24,071 nt of DNA from an uncultured Clostridium sp. (GCA_900543695.1 UQSG01000033.1:1-24071), one strand, 5' to 3'; positions 1 to 7,885 are shown, numbered from the stretch's first letter. The notes: generated from the letters alone by a model not told the origin. Numbers and translations: made by a program.

Positions 1-16
1 CTGGACTCCTGCCCCC

Positions 17-49
17 TTTCGCACAAAATACGCCCCCTTTTGTGCGAAA
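17..49. repeat. 12-bp perfect inverted repeat upstream of the SpoIID-like gene
   Basis: The arms TTTCGCACAAAA (17-28) and TTTTGTGCGAAA (38-49) are exact reverse complements around a 9-nt C-rich loop. No run of T follows on either strand, so it is not a standard intrinsic terminator. It could be an operator for the gene starting at 155, or the 3' end structure of a gene left of the window. The rest of 1-154 holds only the ribosome binding site at 139-146; I see no clear sigma-A promoter there. Confidence 0.5.
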
Positions 50-154
50 CCCGCCGAGACATAACGCAGAAGCAGGCTAAGCGCCGATATTTTTTCGGAT
101 CCTGAATAAAACGCTTTTTTATGGGCACATTTTCCTATAAAGGAGGCTCGTTTT

Positions 155-1231
155 ATGATAAGAAGGAATGAATCTATCGGAAAGAAAAAATGGATGGCGT
201 TTCTTACGGCATTCGCAATAACACTCTCCGTCTCTGTGTACACTGTTACAGCAGAATCTGGAGAAAAGTCAACCATTCGTGCAGGAATGATCAGCAATAT
301 GCTAGACCTGATCAAAAATTCCAACAAGGAGGCGACTTTCACGCCGGAGCCGGAGCAAAGTGCCGCGCCGGCACCCGCGCCCGTGGAAGAGGAAACAGAC
401 GACAATATATATATCAAGGTATATTTTCACCGGGAAGGCGTTGTAAAAGAGATGGCTCTGGACGAATATATCATGGGAGTGCTTTATGGCGAGGTGCCCG
501 AAACGTATCATCCCGAGGCGCTGAAGGCACAGGCAGTAGCAGCACGTTCCTACACCCTGTACCGTATTCAAAACCAAATTTCACACGATAACGGAGCGGA
601 TATCTGCACGGATTACACACACTGCCAGGCCTGGACACAGGCTGAAGGCGAAGGAAGCTACCCCGCGTCAATCGTATCCGCCGTAGAAGAAACACACAAT
701 ATGATCGCAACATACGACGGACAATGCATTAACGCGCTTTACTTTTCAAACAGCGGCGGCTATACGGAATCGGTGGAAAACGTTTGGGGCGGCGCACCGT
801 ATCCCTACCTCGTCAGCGTCGAAAGCCCGGGAGAAGCCGGAAATTACGATTATTGCAGCGTAAAATATTATACTCCGGGAGACTTTGTAGACGCCATCTA
901 CGCATACAGCGAAGAATTAGAATGCAGCGCCGATGATGCGGCCGGAAACATCACACAGATTAAACGTGCCCCGACAGGCAGGATTCTCAGCGCAAATATC
1001 GGCGGCCAGACATTTACCGGCCAGCAAATCCGAGCCATGTTCGGCACATTATCTTCCAACATTTATTTTGAAGAGTTATCCGACGGTGCCGTAGCCGTCG
1101 TCGCAATCGGATATGGTCACGGCGTCGGCATGAGTCAATGCGGCGCTGAAGCAATGGCACAAAACGGATCGGATTACGAAACAATTTTAAAGCACTATTA
1201 TACCGGCATCGAGCTCGAAAAGCTTTCCTGA
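155..1231 (+). CDS. SpoIID/LytB-domain protein (stage II sporulation protein D-like)
   Basis: 358 residues. The start is supported by AAAGGAGG at 139-146, 8 nt before the ATG. Residues about 13-32 form one hydrophobic segment after a basic N-terminus, so the protein is probably membrane-anchored or exported. A Pro/Glu/Ala-rich linker (about 62-80) leads into the SpoIID domain. Family motifs visible are GEVPETYHPEALKAQAVAAR (catalytic-region glutamate and the conserved AVAARSY element) and, near the C-terminus, GYGHGVGMSQCGAEAMA followed by HYYTG. SpoIID proteins are lytic transglycosylases that cut glycan strands lacking stem peptides, with SpoIIP, during engulfment of the forespore. Length is close to B. 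subtilis SpoIID. Other SpoIID-domain proteins act outside sporulation, and the neighbours here (LCP genes) are general envelope genes, so I do not assign the spoIID symbol. Confidence 0.88.
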   Translation: MIRRNESIGKKKWMAFLTAFAITLSVSVYTVTAESGEKSTIRAGMISNMLDLIKNSNKEATFTPEPEQSAAPAPAPVEEETDDNIYIKVYFHREGVVKEMALDEYIMGVLYGEVPETYHPEALKAQAVAARSYTLYRIQNQISHDNGADICTDYTHCQAWTQAEGEGSYPASIVSAVEETHNMIATYDGQCINALYFSNSGGYTESVENVWGGAPYPYLVSVESPGEAGNYDYCSVKYYTPGDFVDAIYAYSEELECSADDAAGNITQIKRAPTGRILSANIGGQTFTGQQIRAMFGTLSSNIYFEELSDGAVAVVAIGYGHGVGMSQCGAEAMAQNGSDYETILKHYYTGIELEKLS

Positions 1232-1263
1232 ACGCTGCCAAATCCGCCAGTCACAAGACAAAT

Positions 1264-1289
1264 AAAAGCCCCCAATGCCGGGGGCTTTT
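1264..1289. terminator. Bidirectional intrinsic terminator between convergent genes
   Basis: A 10-bp perfect stem, AAAAGCCCCC (1264-1273) with GGGGGCTTTT (1280-1289), has a 6-nt loop. The GC-rich core is flanked by A on the left and T on the right, so it can end transcripts from both strands. It lies 32 bp after the SpoIID-like gene and just past the end of the convergent oxidoreductase gene. Confidence 0.88.
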
Positions 1290-1296
1290 GCACATT

Positions 1297-2472
1297 TTAT
1301 ACGTTATACGATCCTGCCGTGTCAGAAAGCACCGCCTGGACACCCTCCTTGCGGCGCGACGTCGCAACGCGCTTCATCAGTTCATCATAATATAAATCGT
1401 CGTCGATCGGAAGAGAAACGGTTTTTCCTCCCAGAAAAGCCGATAAATGCATCGCATTAGAAAGCATCAGACCGTTGATTCCTTCCTCCCCGCCGGCGAT
1501 TAAAGGCTCGCCGCGCAGAATCGCCCCTGCAAAAGCATTGAGCACACCGCTGTGCTGCTCTGATTTTCCGTCGGTCTCCACCTGCTTGTATGTACAGCGC
1601 GGCGCCGCAAAGGCAACCCGATTCGTTTTTGAAAATTCCGGTTCCGGGATCTCCAGCTCCCACAGCATCAGCCTTCCGGCCTCGGCAACAAGTTTTCCCT
1701 TATCCATTGTGATTTCAAAACGGTTACTGCCCGGTACATCGCCGGTAGTGGTCACAAAAGTTCCCGTGGCGCCGTTCTCGTATTCCACATACGCCGTCAC
1801 ATCGTCCTCGACCTCGATATCATGCCATTTTCCGAAATGCATATGTGCCTCAACACGCACGGGCATTCCGCAGATCCACTGCCACAGGTCCAGATTATGC
1901 GGACACTGATTCAAAAGGACGCCTCCGCCTTCTCCGCTCCAGGTCGCGCGCCAGGCTCCGGAATCATAATATGCCTGCGGGCGATACCAATTGGTAATAA
2001 TCCAGTTCGTACGCCGAATGCGGCCGTACGCACCGCTTTGTACCAGCTCACGCATTTTCCGATAAATGTGATCCGTCCTCTGATTAAACATCATGCCGAA
2101 AACCACGTCAGATTCAGCAGCACACTGATTCATCTCCCGAACCTGCTTCGTGTATACGCCCGCCGGCTTTTCCACCATCACGTGAAGCCCCTTTTTCATC
2201 GCCGCAATTGCAAATCGAGGGTGGTCGTAATGCGGAACTGCCACAAGCACCGCGTCTACAATTTTATGTGCCGCGTTTTCAATCAGCGCATCGCCGCTCT
2301 CATATCGAACGGCATCCGGCAAATGCTCCTTTGCCCACTCCAGGCGTTCGGGGTTGAGGTCAGCCACAGCTGTAATCGTAAGCTCCGGGCATTTTCCCTG
2401 TAAAATATTATTCGAATGTCCCGTTCCCATATTACCCATTCCGATAATACCAATTCTAACCTTTTCTCCCAT
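1297..2472 (-). CDS. Gfo/Idh/MocA-family NAD(P)-dependent oxidoreductase
   Basis: 391 residues from the ATG at 2472, chosen because AAAGGAG lies 8 nt upstream (2481-2487); a longer frame to 2514 would overlap the preceding gene and has no binding site. The N-terminal Rossmann fold shows GMGNMG at residues 11-16 after a beta strand (VRIGIIG). The family signature EKP is at 101-103, and a PHNLDLWQW segment around residue 191 supplies the usual active-site histidine. The C-terminal alpha/beta domain completes the fold. These enzymes oxidise or reduce sugars, inositols and related polyols using NAD(P); the substrate cannot be read from sequence. It is the last gene of a minus-strand operon after two LCP genes (34-nt gap), which suggests a role on a cell-surface sugar, but that is inference. 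Transcription ends at the shared terminator at 1264-1289. Confidence 0.9.
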   Translation of the reverse strand: MGEKVRIGIIGMGNMGTGHSNNILQGKCPELTITAVADLNPERLEWAKEHLPDAVRYESGDALIENAAHKIVDAVLVAVPHYDHPRFAIAAMKKGLHVMVEKPAGVYTKQVREMNQCAAESDVVFGMMFNQRTDHIYRKMRELVQSGAYGRIRRTNWIITNWYRPQAYYDSGAWRATWSGEGGGVLLNQCPHNLDLWQWICGMPVRVEAHMHFGKWHDIEVEDDVTAYVEYENGATGTFVTTTGDVPGSNRFEITMDKGKLVAEAGRLMLWELEIPEPEFSKTNRVAFAAPRCTYKQVETDGKSEQHSGVLNAFAGAILRGEPLIAGGEEGINGLMLSNAMHLSAFLGGKTVSLPIDDDLYYDELMKRVATSRRKEGVQAVLSDTAGSYNV

Positions 2473-2506
2473 ATAAACCGCTCCTTTCTTCTGCTGGTCT
2501 GTCGTT

Positions 2507-4009
2507 TTATCCATTCATAACGGCATTGATTTTATTGATCGCCTCCTGGCGCGATGCTTCATCCATTATTCCAACGCATAGCTTCTGGCTCGGCATCGAA
2601 TAACAGTAATCATAGACATACTCTACCTCGACAGAAGCCGTTTCAAATGTCCAGGAGGCATTGCTTTCAATCTGCATTTTGATCAGATTTGTAATTTCGT
2701 CCATGGACATATCCGTTATAATGTTGTCTTGGATCTCGTTCAGTACATTATTGTAGTTTATAATAATGGAAGGCGACGTGGCTTTATTGAAAATCCCCTT
2801 TACGACTTCAAGCTGATTCCGTCCCCTCTGCTGCTCCTCTCCCGGGATGGATTTCCGTTCACGGCAAAAGACAAGAGCCTTCCACCCGTCCATATAATTC
2901 ATGCCCTTCTGGAAATAAACCTCTTCTCCGGTAAAATACGACGTGTACGAATATTCGGAATAAGCTTCGATTCCGCCGAGCGCGTCTACGATTTTCTCAA
3001 GGGAGGTAAAATTCACCCGGATCCAGTGGTCGATATGAATCCCCGTATAGACGTTCTGTTCCAGCGTCGCAATCGATACGGCGCAGTCGTTTTCCCCGTA
3101 AATAGCGGCATGCGTCAGTTTATCGTATTGTTCGCCCGTACCTCCGAAGCCGCTCGTCTGCGGGAACCTCACATACGTATCGCGCGGCACCGTAACAAGC
3201 AGAATTTTATGCGTATTTGGATTGACTGCCATAATAATGTTGACGTCGCTGCGGCTCCGCGTATTAATGCTCCCCGAAACATCGATTCCGCTCAGATACA
3301 GAATAAACGGACGCTCTGTCAGGCTGCCCTCCGGCGTGGCTGCGGGAGCTTCGCCGGGCGATCCGGAGCTGGTCATTTCAACTTCAATATCTCCTAAAAT
3401 TCTGACGTAATTTTCAATATTGTCGGCCTGCTCCTCATAAGAATTCCTGTAAATATCGTAAAACGATGTATCCATCAGGATCGTGCCCGTTTCGCCGCTT
3501 TCCAGGAAGGCGTTCCACATCGAGCTGTAATCATCATATGCGATTACGTTCAGCGTATGATTAAACTGCGCGGCAAGATTGTCAAGAGCCTTCTTCATGG
3601 CCTCAAAATCGTGGCTTTTTTCCACCCCGATCTTGTAGTCCTTAATATCCTCCAGCTTCTGCGCATCGTCATCCTTTTTTACAAGGACGTGATAAGTCGT
3701 CTTGTATGTGGAAGACGGATTCGTAATATTATTAAACAGTCCGATCGCCGGGATCAGGTATTTGATCGAGACGACGGCTAATATAATGCTCATCAGGAAA
3801 GCGAATACCATGCCGATGATCACCCGGAGGCGAGACCGCGCAATGATAAAAATACCCGAAATCAGAAGAAGCAGCGTCAATATAAAAACGATCCAAAAAA
3901 TATAAAACGTCGGCAGCACGTTGAGCTTGATTACAAAAACAACGGTTACCACGGAAAATATCAATTGAAACAAAAAACCTATAATGCCGGTTATTTTTAA
4001 ATTTTTCAT
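2507..4009 (-). CDS. LytR-CpsA-Psr (LCP) family cell-wall glycopolymer transferase, copy 2
   Basis: 500 residues; AAGGGA lies 7 nt before the ATG. Three N-terminal hydrophobic helices (about 5-28, 35-57, 63-87) anchor it. Residues about 104-212 resemble a small periplasmic-binding-protein-like accessory domain (YKIGVEKS, then an ILMDTSFYDIY element). The LCP catalytic domain covers about 235-400, with GIDVSG, RSRSDVNIIMAVNP and VTVPRDTYV; the conserved arginines and aspartates that bind the polyprenyl pyrophosphate headgroup and metal are present, as are the DALGG and RGRNQLEV motifs. LCP enzymes move teichoic acids, capsule or other anionic glycopolymers from lipid carriers to peptidoglycan outside the membrane. 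It is closely similar over its whole length to the adjacent gene 4026-5510, only 16 bp away, so the two look like a tandem duplication in one operon. The attached polymer is unknown. Confidence 0.93.
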   Translation of the reverse strand: MKNLKITGIIGFLFQLIFSVVTVVFVIKLNVLPTFYIFWIVFILTLLLLISGIFIIARSRLRVIIGMVFAFLMSIILAVVSIKYLIPAIGLFNNITNPSSTYKTTYHVLVKKDDDAQKLEDIKDYKIGVEKSHDFEAMKKALDNLAAQFNHTLNVIAYDDYSSMWNAFLESGETGTILMDTSFYDIYRNSYEEQADNIENYVRILGDIEVEMTSSGSPGEAPAATPEGSLTERPFILYLSGIDVSGSINTRSRSDVNIIMAVNPNTHKILLVTVPRDTYVRFPQTSGFGGTGEQYDKLTHAAIYGENDCAVSIATLEQNVYTGIHIDHWIRVNFTSLEKIVDALGGIEAYSEYSYTSYFTGEEVYFQKGMNYMDGWKALVFCRERKSIPGEEQQRGRNQLEVVKGIFNKATSPSIIINYNNVLNEIQDNIITDMSMDEITNLIKMQIESNASWTFETASVEVEYVYDYCYSMPSQKLCVGIMDEASRQEAINKINAVMNG

Positions 4010-4025
4010 TTGTTCGTCCCTTCTT

Positions 4026-5510
4026 CTATCCGTTCAGAACCGAATGAATCTTTTCAATTGCCTCAAGGCGCGATTCTTCTGACATCACGCCGACGCACAG
4101 TTTCTGACCTGACATAGAATAGCAGTAATCATATTTATAGTCAACATAAATCGACGCCGTGTCGATCTGCCAGGAAGCGCCGTCGCTGAGCTGCATTTTT
4201 ACGAGCCCTGTGATATCGTCGTAGGATAGATTTGTCTGAACGCAGTCGGCAATCTCATCCAGAATTTCCGAATAGCTTGACAGAATCGCCGGAGAAATCG
4301 CCTTGTTGAAGATCCCTTTGATGACCTCCAGCTGATTGCGTCCGCGCTGCATGTCGCCTTCCGCGAAGCTTTTTCTGTTTCTAGCAAACGCAAGCGCCTG
4401 CTTCCCGTTCAGCTCATTCATTCCTTTCACGAACGTATAGTTTCCGCTGGAAAAATTATACTGGGATTCTACGGTAATTCCGCCGAGCGCATCCACAATC
4501 CGTTCTACAGAGGTAAAATTCACCCGGATCCACTTATCGATCGTGATCCCCGTATAAATATATTGCTCCAGCGTGGCGATCGACACAGAGCAGTTGTCGC
4601 CATAAATTCCCGCGTGCGTCAGCTTGTCATACGCCCCGTCCGTCACGCCCGGGAACGGAACATACGTATCCCGCGGCACCGTGACGAGAATCATTTTTTT
4701 CGTGTTCGGATTGATCGCAATCAAAATATTCACGTCGCTTCTGCTTCTCGTCGTAATTTTGCCGGCCACATCAATCCCGCTGACATAAATCACAAACGGT
4801 CTTTCCCAAAGCTCCGCAGAGTCTACCGGTTCCTCCGGATCCACAGAGGGAGACTGCGTGGGAGGCGTCTCGATATCTACAGAAACCGTTATTTTATCAA
4901 CTATTTTTACATAATTTTCAATCTGGTCATTCTGTGCCTCATACGCCTCTCGGAACATCTCGTAGAAAGAATGATCAATCAGAATAGCGTCCGTCTCTTT
5001 CGTTTCCGTAAGCGCCGTCCAGAGCGCCGAAGACCCGCCGTATTTCATGACCTCCAGCTTTGACTCTATTTTACGCTCGATATCGGCAAGCGCCTCTTCT
5101 GCGCTTGCTTGATTATAGGCGGTATCGATGCCGATTTTATATCCGATGAGATCGCTTAGAATCTCCGCCTTGTCATCCTGCCGCACCACAACCTCATAAT
5201 TAGAATGATACGTGTTCGTTTCACCCTGAAGATTGTTCAGCGTAGAATCCGTTTTCTGAAAAACACGAATCGGGATCAACAGTAGTATGCTTAAAAACAG
5301 CGAAATACATGCACAAATCATTTTTTTTGCCGTCCCCTTCAGAAACAGCAGAAAAGCGCCGGCCACGGCAAACAGCGTCAGTACCAATACGCAGCCGAAA
5401 GCGACCGAATCCGGCAGTACATCAAGTTTAAAAATATAGAAAACAAGCACCGCAGACAATGCAAGCTGTACGGAGTACAAAATCGCGCCGATCAGTTTCA
5501 GTTTTTTCAT
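4026..5510 (-). CDS. LytR-CpsA-Psr (LCP) family cell-wall glycopolymer transferase, copy 1
   Basis: 494 residues from the ATG at 5510, whose N-terminus (MKKLKLIGAI) matches the paralogue next door (MKNLKITGII). The frame stays open to a TTG at 5576, but that TTG is the -35 box of the operon promoter, so the longer version cannot be translated from that transcript. Domain order is the same as in copy 2: three membrane helices (about 5-25, 33-56, 62-80), a binding-protein-like segment (IGYKIGIDTAYN, then AILIDHSFYEMF), then the LCP domain with GIDVAGKITTRSRSD, VTVPRDTYVPFP, DALGG and RGRNQLEV. Its role should be transfer of a lipid-linked glycopolymer to peptidoglycan at the outer membrane face. 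It is the first gene of the three-gene operon and is transcribed divergently from the loaP-like gene. I see no inactivating change in either copy. Confidence 0.92.
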   Translation of the reverse strand: MKKLKLIGAILYSVQLALSAVLVFYIFKLDVLPDSVAFGCVLVLTLFAVAGAFLLFLKGTAKKMICACISLFLSILLLIPIRVFQKTDSTLNNLQGETNTYHSNYEVVVRQDDKAEILSDLIGYKIGIDTAYNQASAEEALADIERKIESKLEVMKYGGSSALWTALTETKETDAILIDHSFYEMFREAYEAQNDQIENYVKIVDKITVSVDIETPPTQSPSVDPEEPVDSAELWERPFVIYVSGIDVAGKITTRSRSDVNILIAINPNTKKMILVTVPRDTYVPFPGVTDGAYDKLTHAGIYGDNCSVSIATLEQYIYTGITIDKWIRVNFTSVERIVDALGGITVESQYNFSSGNYTFVKGMNELNGKQALAFARNRKSFAEGDMQRGRNQLEVIKGIFNKAISPAILSSYSEILDEIADCVQTNLSYDDITGLVKMQLSDGASWQIDTASIYVDYKYDYCYSMSGQKLCVGVMSEESRLEAIEKIHSVLNG

Positions 5511-5547
5511 TCCGGATCCACCCCCATTTAAAAGTCGCACGTAGACT

Positions 5548-5576
5548 AGATTATCCCTGCCTCCAGTTTTTGTCAA
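5548..5576 (-). promoter_or_regulatory. Sigma-A-type promoter of the LCP-LCP-oxidoreductase operon
   Basis: On the minus strand a perfect TTGACA (5576-5571) is followed after 17 nt by TAATCT (5553-5548); GATAAT, 15 nt away, overlaps it and may be the true -10. Transcription should start near 5541, giving a leader of about 30 nt before the ATG at 5510. It sits back-to-back with the loaP-like promoter. Confidence 0.72.
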
Positions 5577-5606
5577 GTAAAATTGCGGAGAGACTGTCTT
5601 CAGCGT

Positions 5607-5635
5607 TTGACCGTCCGTTTTTTTTATGCTAAACT
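5607..5635 (+). promoter_or_regulatory. Extended -10 promoter of the loaP-like gene
   Basis: TTGACC (5607-5612), 17 nt, then TAAACT (5630-5635) preceded by TGC, an extended -10 element. The predicted start near 5642 falls at or just before the GGAG ribosome binding site (5642-5645), so the transcript would have a leader of only about 12 nt. Confidence 0.6.
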
Positions 5636-5653
5636 TCTCACGGAGTGATCGGC

Positions 5654-6169
5654 TTGTTTTCCAACTGGTATGTGATACAGGTTCTTCCGAGAAATGAATA
5701 CAGAGCGTGCGAAAAAATCCGCAGCCGGGTGGAAAGCGGGCTGTTTTCCGATTGCTTTGTCCCCCAGGCGGAATACGTTTATAAAAAGAACGGCCTGTAT
5801 GAAAAACGGATCCGTCCGCTGTTCCCTGGTTATATTTTCGTGATTACCGACCAGGTTGACGCCTTTTACGAAGAGCTGAGGAAAATTGAGGGCTTCAAGC
5901 GCATCCTGAAAGAGGGAGACGTTTTCACCCCGATCAGCAAAGAAGAAGCGGCCTTTATTGCGGGCATTACGGACGAGGATTACAGTATCGGCATGTCTGA
6001 GGGGTATATCCTCGATTCCAAAGTATATATTACCTCCGGTCCTCTGCTCGGGCGGGAGGGGATTATCAAAAAAATCGACCGTCACAAGCGGACGGCCGTC
6101 ATCGAGCTCACATTCCTGGGACAGCCGCAGCTCGTGCGGATGCCCCTGGAGGTCGTCAGTAAATTATAG
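5654..6169 (+). CDS. loaP: NusG-family processive antiterminator, LoaP-like
   Basis: 171 residues from a TTG at 5654, preferred because GGAG (5642-5645) lies 8 nt upstream; a GTG at 5645 would add three residues but overlaps that binding site. The N-terminal NGN domain (about 5-100) begins with NWYVIQVLPRNEYRA and includes the RPLFPGYIFV strand typical of NusG/RfaH/UpxY proteins. The C-terminal KOW domain (about 120-170) carries GPLLGREGIIKKIDRHKR. LoaP proteins are Firmicutes NusG paralogues that bind RNA polymerase and let it read through terminators in long secondary-metabolite or polysaccharide operons, usually nearby. Divergence from an LCP/oxidoreductase operon fits a surface-polysaccharide role, but no long polysaccharide operon lies inside this window. 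The stop codon directly abuts the stop of the convergent trpB-like gene, with no terminator between them. Confidence 0.8.
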   Translation: MFSNWYVIQVLPRNEYRACEKIRSRVESGLFSDCFVPQAEYVYKKNGLYEKRIRPLFPGYIFVITDQVDAFYEELRKIEGFKRILKEGDVFTPISKEEAAFIAGITDEDYSIGMSEGYILDSKVYITSGPLLGREGIIKKIDRHKRTAVIELTFLGQPQLVRMPLEVVSKL

Positions 6170-7489
6170 TTATTCCATAGTGCCGTCGTTATAATTCATA
6201 TACGCGCTGATATCATAACTCCCCGTACCGGTCAGACCAAAGAGAATCGTTTTGGCTTCGCCCGTTTCCCGGCATTTCACAGCCTCATCGATGGCAACCT
6301 TAATCGCATGTGCAGATTCAGGAGCCGGTAAAATCGTTTCGCATTTTGCAAACAGCTCCGCCGCCGCAAATACGTCGCGCTGTTCTACGGCTCTTGCCTC
6401 GTCCAGGATTCCGTCGTGATACAGCTTGCTTAAAATCGGAGACATGCCGTGATAGCGAAGTCCGCCGGCATGCGTCGGAGACGGTTTGAAGTCGCATCCG
6501 AGCGTGTACATTTTTGCAAGCGGCGTAACCTTTCCCGTATCACAGAAATCATAACGGTATTCCCCTTTTGTGAAGGAAGGACAGGAAGCAGGCTCCACCG
6601 CAATGAAATACGGTGATTTCCGTCCGGCAAAACGATCCTGCAGGAATGCGCCCATCAGCCCGCCGAGATTCGAGCCGCCGCCGGCGCAGCCGATCAGAAT
6701 GTCCGGATACGCATCGACTTCCTCCATGGCCAGCTTTGCCTCCAGCCCGATCACGGACTGATGCAGCAGCACCTGGTTCAGCACGGAGCCCAGCACATAC
6801 CTGCAGTGATCCGTTTTAACGGCTTCCTCCACCGCTTCGGAAATCGCGCAGCCGAGGCTGCCGCCGTTTTCCGGATCCTCAGACAAAATTCTGCGCCCGA
6901 CCTCCGTCGTATCGCTCGGGCTCGCAATGACCTGTGCGCCGAACGTCTCCATTACGCCTTTCCGGAACGGCTTCTGCTGATAGCTGACCTTCACCATGAA
7001 AACCTTTAATTTCAAGCCGTAGTAAGCACACGCCATAGAAAGCGCCGTTCCCCACTGTCCGGCTCCCGTTTCGGTCGTCAGGCAGGTAATCCCCTGCTGC
7101 TTCGCATAGTACGCCTGTGCGATGGCAGAATTCAGCTTGTGACTGCCCGACGTATTATTACCCTCAAATTTATAATATATTTTTGCAGGCGTATTGAGCA
7201 CGCGCTCCAGCTCAAAGGCACGGATCAGCGGAGACGGACGGTAAATTTTGTAAAAATTTCGGATTTCTTCCGGAATTTCAATAAAGCGGTCCGTCGTGTT
7301 CATTTCCTGTCTGCAAAGCTCGTCGCAGAAAATCGGACGGAGCTCCTCCTCGCGAAGCGGCTGATTCGTAGCAGGATTCAGATACGGATCCGGCTTTTCC
7401 TTCATATCCGCCGCAATGTTATACCAATATCTGGGAATCTGTTCCTCGGAAAGATAAATTTTCTTGATTGTGCTTTTTTTGTCTGCCAT
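6170..7489 (-). CDS. trpB: TrpB2-type tryptophan synthase beta chain
   Basis: 439 residues, longer than the classical ~400-residue TrpB1, with the N-terminal extension and sequence style of the TrpB2 subgroup. A pyridoxal-phosphate lysine lies in GSHKLNSA (K118). The ETGAGQWG loop (E140 onward) holds the catalytic glutamate, and GCAGGGSNLGG binds the cofactor phosphate. The reaction joins indole and serine (or a serine derivative) to give tryptophan. TrpB2 enzymes often work without TrpA and are thought to salvage free indole; no trpA or other trp gene is in this window, which fits. AGGAGG (7499-7504) supports the start. Expression is controlled by the T-box leader immediately upstream, whose specifier is a tryptophan codon, which independently supports the tryptophan assignment. 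It is convergent with the loaP-like gene, stop to stop with no gap. Confidence 0.92.
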   Translation of the reverse strand: MADKKSTIKKIYLSEEQIPRYWYNIAADMKEKPDPYLNPATNQPLREEELRPIFCDELCRQEMNTTDRFIEIPEEIRNFYKIYRPSPLIRAFELERVLNTPAKIYYKFEGNNTSGSHKLNSAIAQAYYAKQQGITCLTTETGAGQWGTALSMACAYYGLKLKVFMVKVSYQQKPFRKGVMETFGAQVIASPSDTTEVGRRILSEDPENGGSLGCAISEAVEEAVKTDHCRYVLGSVLNQVLLHQSVIGLEAKLAMEEVDAYPDILIGCAGGGSNLGGLMGAFLQDRFAGRKSPYFIAVEPASCPSFTKGEYRYDFCDTGKVTPLAKMYTLGCDFKPSPTHAGGLRYHGMSPILSKLYHDGILDEARAVEQRDVFAAAELFAKCETILPAPESAHAIKVAIDEAVKCRETGEAKTILFGLTGTGSYDISAYMNYNDGTME

Positions 7490-7518
7490 TGTTGTTTCCT
7501 CCTCTTGATAAAATATAT

Positions 7519-7560
7519 AAAAAAAGCTCCTGTCCTTTGTTATTTACAAAGGACAGGAGC
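7519..7560 (-). terminator. T-box regulated intrinsic terminator
   Basis: A 15-bp perfect stem (7546-7560 with 7526-7540) closes a 5-nt loop and is followed on the minus strand by seven T (7525-7519). Its 5' arm contains the TCCTGTCCTTT segment that the competing antiterminator uses, so the terminator and antiterminator exclude each other. Confidence 0.95.
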
Positions 7561-7850
7561 GATCTCCCACGAACAGTATGGAATGCTTCCTGCGGTGCCA
7601 CCTTTCTTGACCTAAACGATAAGGCCCGCTCACTTTCATGTACAATCATCTGATACATGCTCCCCTGATAATGGGCGGAGTCCCCATCAGCCACTACTCA
7701 CCTTTCTCCTCTGCGGATTCCCGGTTTTCGGTCTGCCCTCTTGAGTCCATTCACATCGTCTCTATCTGCCGCCTTCCACCAAACGACGGCTCTCTGGAAA
7801 ATAAAAAACCATGCTACTCTTCTCAGTCAACGGTTTCTCTATTAAATTTG
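7519..7850 (-). promoter_or_regulatory. T-box riboswitch sensing uncharged tRNA-Trp
   Basis: The leader reads minus-strand from about 7850 into the trpB-like gene. Stem I is recognisable from GAGAAGAGTAG near its 5' side and the AG-bulge/distal-loop region (CCAGAGAGCC, then TTGGTGGAAGG). The specifier loop GTGAATGGACTC places a TGG codon at 7749-7747, i.e. tryptophan. The T-box core AAAGGTGGCACCGC is at 7605-7592; its bulge reads UGGC, which pairs with a tRNA ending GCCA, the usual end of bacterial tRNA-Trp. AAAGG (7605-7601) and GCAGGA (7593-7588) can pair with CCTTT and TCCTGT in the terminator's 5' arm to form the antiterminator. Uncharged tRNA-Trp should therefore allow transcription of trpB; charged tRNA should let the terminator form. 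Confidence 0.95.
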
Positions 7851-7856
7851 AAAGAC

Positions 7857-7885
7857 ATTATAAACCCTTCTTTTGAAAAAAACAA
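7857..7885 (-). promoter_or_regulatory. Promoter of the T-box/trpB transcript
   Basis: A perfect TATAAT (7862-7857) lies 17 nt after TTGTTT (7885-7880) on the minus strand. The predicted start is near 7850, just before Stem I of the T-box leader. Confidence 0.72.

Noticed and set aside
2473..2514. 14-residue N-terminal extension of the oxidoreductase
   Set aside because: It overlaps the LCP stop, and AAAGGAG is well placed for the internal ATG at 2472.
5511..5576. N-terminal extension of the first LCP protein from a TTG at 5576
   Set aside because: The TTG is the -35 box of the operon promoter, upstream of the predicted transcription start, and the paralogue aligns from the ATG at 5510.
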